From positions 1,550,001 through 1,614,000 of the forward strand of contig NZ_CP011273.1 in assembly GCF_001610895.1 (NCBI RefSeq): a stretch of DNA of 64,000 nucleotides, written 5' to 3'. Below are positions 62,600 through 64,000 of this stretch, in pieces; the first letter of the stretch is position 1; the number at the start of each line of letters is the position of its first letter. Below the pieces are notes generated by a model. It was not told the DNA's origin and ran no database searches. It saw only the letters and a list, made by a program, of their open reading frames with translations. The position numbers and the translations under genes were made by a program. This DNA is from Planctomyces sp. SH-PL62. GTDB taxonomy: Bacteria > Planctomycetota > Planctomycetia > Isosphaerales > Isosphaeraceae.

Positions 62600-64000
62600 T
62601 TAAAGATCCGACCCCAGCTTCTCAATCTCTTCACGCGGCAGCGGGGCCAAACGGGGCGAGCCGTCGGGGACGACGACCCCTTGCATCGCGGCGGTTCGGG
62701 CCCGGAGCAGCACCGCCGCGTTGTGGAGCAGGTTCAGGGCGACGTCGGCCGCGCGACGATTCTCGGGCTTCTCGAGGAACGTCCCGCGCGTCCAGTCGTT
62801 GAAGGCGGCCATGGCCGGGCCGCACCAGATCTGGTAGTCCACCGCCCGCGACGGCTCGCCGACGTTCGCCCAGTGCGAGGACTGGCCGAGATACCAGCGG
62901 AACACCAGCGCCATCTTGTACTTGGCGTCGGCCTCCGCCTTGGCGATCTGGGCCGGGTCGCGGCGGGCGAAGAAGGCCCGGGTCTGCTCCCAGACCTCGG
63001 GCAGCGGGATGCGGAAGAGGGTCTTCTCGAGCGTCGCGCGGTCGGCGTCGGGGATCGATTCCAGGCGGTCGTAGGCTCGATAGTATTCGTAGAGCTTGGC
63101 GGCCCGCATGGCGAACATGGTCCCACGCTTGAGGACCTGCACCTTGACCCCCATCTCGAACATGTCGGCGGCGGGGGCCATGGCGATGTCGGCCTGCTGG
63201 GCCTGGGAGAGCATCGTGCGGACGACGTCGGAGGTGCCGGCCTCCACGCAGGCTTGGTTGACGGAGCCCGTCACCAGGTAGCCCGCACCCATCGCGAGCG
63301 CTCCGGCCGCCGCCCAGGGGGTGGAGATCCCCCCCGCCGCGCCGATGCGCAGCCGCCGGTCGTAGCCGTACTGGGCCGCCATCCGGTCGCGGAGGGCGAG
63401 GAAGGTGGGGAGCAGGATGACCAGGGGCTGATTATCGGTGTGGCCGCCGGAATCGGCCTCGGCGGTCAGGTCGTCGGCCATGGGGATGGTCGCGGCCATC
63501 GCGGCCTGTTCGGCCGTGATCGCCCCTTGCTCGACGAGCGTCCGCAGGATCTTCTCCGGCGGGGGGGCGAGGAACCGCTGGGCGACCTCGACCCGCGACG
63601 CCTTGGCGATGATCCGATTCGGGACGACGACCCGGCCTCGCTCGTCGCGATGGATCCCCGCGACCCGGTATCGGACCACCGGCGGCGTCAGGTTGAGGAA
63701 CGCGGAGGCCTCCACCAGACGGACTTGCTTCCGGAGGTAGAGGTCGACCACGGCGGACTCTATCGCCGGTTCCTGCGGGCTGTGGATCAGATTGAAACCA
63801 TACGGCGCTTTGTCGCCCAAACTGCCCTGAATCCGGTCGACGGCCTTCTCGACGGCGTCCACGCCGAGCCCCGCCGCGCCGAAAATTCCGAGCATCCCGG
63901 CGCGGCCCATCGCCTCGACGAGTTCGACGGAGGCGATCCCGTTGGCCATCGCGCCGGCCAGGCAGGCGTAGCGAACGCCGTGGGCCTGGCGAAACGAGGC
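62600..64000 (-). CDS. pfaD: PUFA-synthase trans-acting enoylreductase PfaD, 5' end outside the window
   Basis: An FMN-dependent enoylreductase of the nitronate monooxygenase (2-nitropropane dioxygenase) fold that serves PUFA synthases in trans. Only the C-terminal 466 residues are in the window; the frame runs open to position 64000 and reads RYACLAGAMANGIASVELV at its edge, an internal family motif, so the ATG at 63949 is not the true start. Other marks: MGRAGMLGIFGAAGLG, YGFNLIHSPQEPA, the EADSGGHTDNQPLV flavin/active-site segment, RIGAAGGISTPWAAAGALAMGA and GYLVTGSVNQACVEAGTS. It is 86 bases upstream of pfaA on the same strand, presumably the same operon. Confidence 0.93.
   Translation of the reverse strand, partial: ASFRQAHGVRYACLAGAMANGIASVELVEAMGRAGMLGIFGAAGLGVDAVEKAVDRIQGSLGDKAPYGFNLIHSPQEPAIESAVVDLYLRKQVRLVEASAFLNLTPPVVRYRVAGIHRDERGRVVVPNRIIAKASRVEVAQRFLAPPPEKILRTLVEQGAITAEQAAMAATIPMADDLTAEADSGGHTDNQPLVILLPTFLALRDRMAAQYGYDRRLRIGAAGGISTPWAAAGALAMGAGYLVTGSVNQACVEAGTSDVVRTMLSQAQQADIAMAPAADMFEMGVKVQVLKRGTMFAMRAAKLYEYYRAYDRLESIPDADRATLEKTLFRIPLPEVWEQTRAFFARRDPAQIAKAEADAKYKMALVFRWYLGQSSHWANVGEPSRAVDYQIWCGPAMAAFNDWTRGTFLEKPENRRAADVALNLLHNAAVLLRARTAAMQGVVVPDGSPRLAPLPREEIEKLGSDL

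Overview
The window is GC-rich chromosomal DNA from a planctomycete, most likely of the Isosphaeraceae type (Paludisphaera/Singulisphaera/Tautonia-like). This assignment is inferred from gene content and no search was run. Supporting traits are two PEP-CTERM proteins, two large exported proteins with an N-terminal motif resembling LEPR-XLL, a lysine/alanine-rich histone H1-like protein, Kdo activation (KdsB) implying a lipopolysaccharide outer membrane, and a PUFA-synthase-type secondary lipid locus. No rRNA, CRISPR array, transposase, integrase or phage gene was seen. One tRNA (Asp) is present.

Layout. 1-4.3 kb: an SGNH hydrolase, a tandem pair of PEP-CTERM proteins and kdsB. 5-15.4 kb: a subtilisin-like protease, an SDR oxidoreductase, an ABC half-transporter with a degraded ATPase site, an ABC-2 type permease, acylphosphatase, a secreted protein of unknown function, a CAP-domain protein, an ACT-domain protein and a methyltransferase. 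15.5-22.1 kb: Nudix hydrolase, acyl-CoA dehydrogenase-like protein, an unusual GHMP-kinase/UDPGP fusion with a neighbouring GalU-like nucleotidyltransferase, then tRNA-Asp. 22.6-28 kb: a 1780-residue RTX protein with a metzincin-type zinc site. 28.7-36.9 kb: pyruvoyl arginine decarboxylase, TsaC/Sua5, ruvAB, a histone-like protein, a HEAT-repeat lipoprotein and a MutS2 lacking its Smr domain. 37-41.9 kb: glgB, nadA and a cytosolic histidine kinase with a pseudo-receiver.

41.9-64 kb is the most remarkable part: about 22 kb on the minus strand that reads as one operon. In transcription order it is pfaD (cut by the window edge), pfaA, a fused pfaB/C, oleA, oleB, oleC, oleD, then a Tm-1-like (UPF0261) gene with a frameshift and its TIM-barrel partner. 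Several junctions are ATGA overlaps. By family knowledge, the Pfa proteins build a long polyunsaturated acyl chain on tandem ACPs, OleA joins two acyl chains head to head, OleD reduces the beta-keto acid, OleC makes a beta-lactone and OleB decarboxylates it to an alkene. The arrangement predicts a dedicated pathway to a very long polyunsaturated hydrocarbon or ketone. No phosphopantetheinyl transferase (pfaE) is in the window.

Many long open frames opposite the GC-rich genes, for example opposite the RTX and Pfa genes, are composition artefacts and are not listed.
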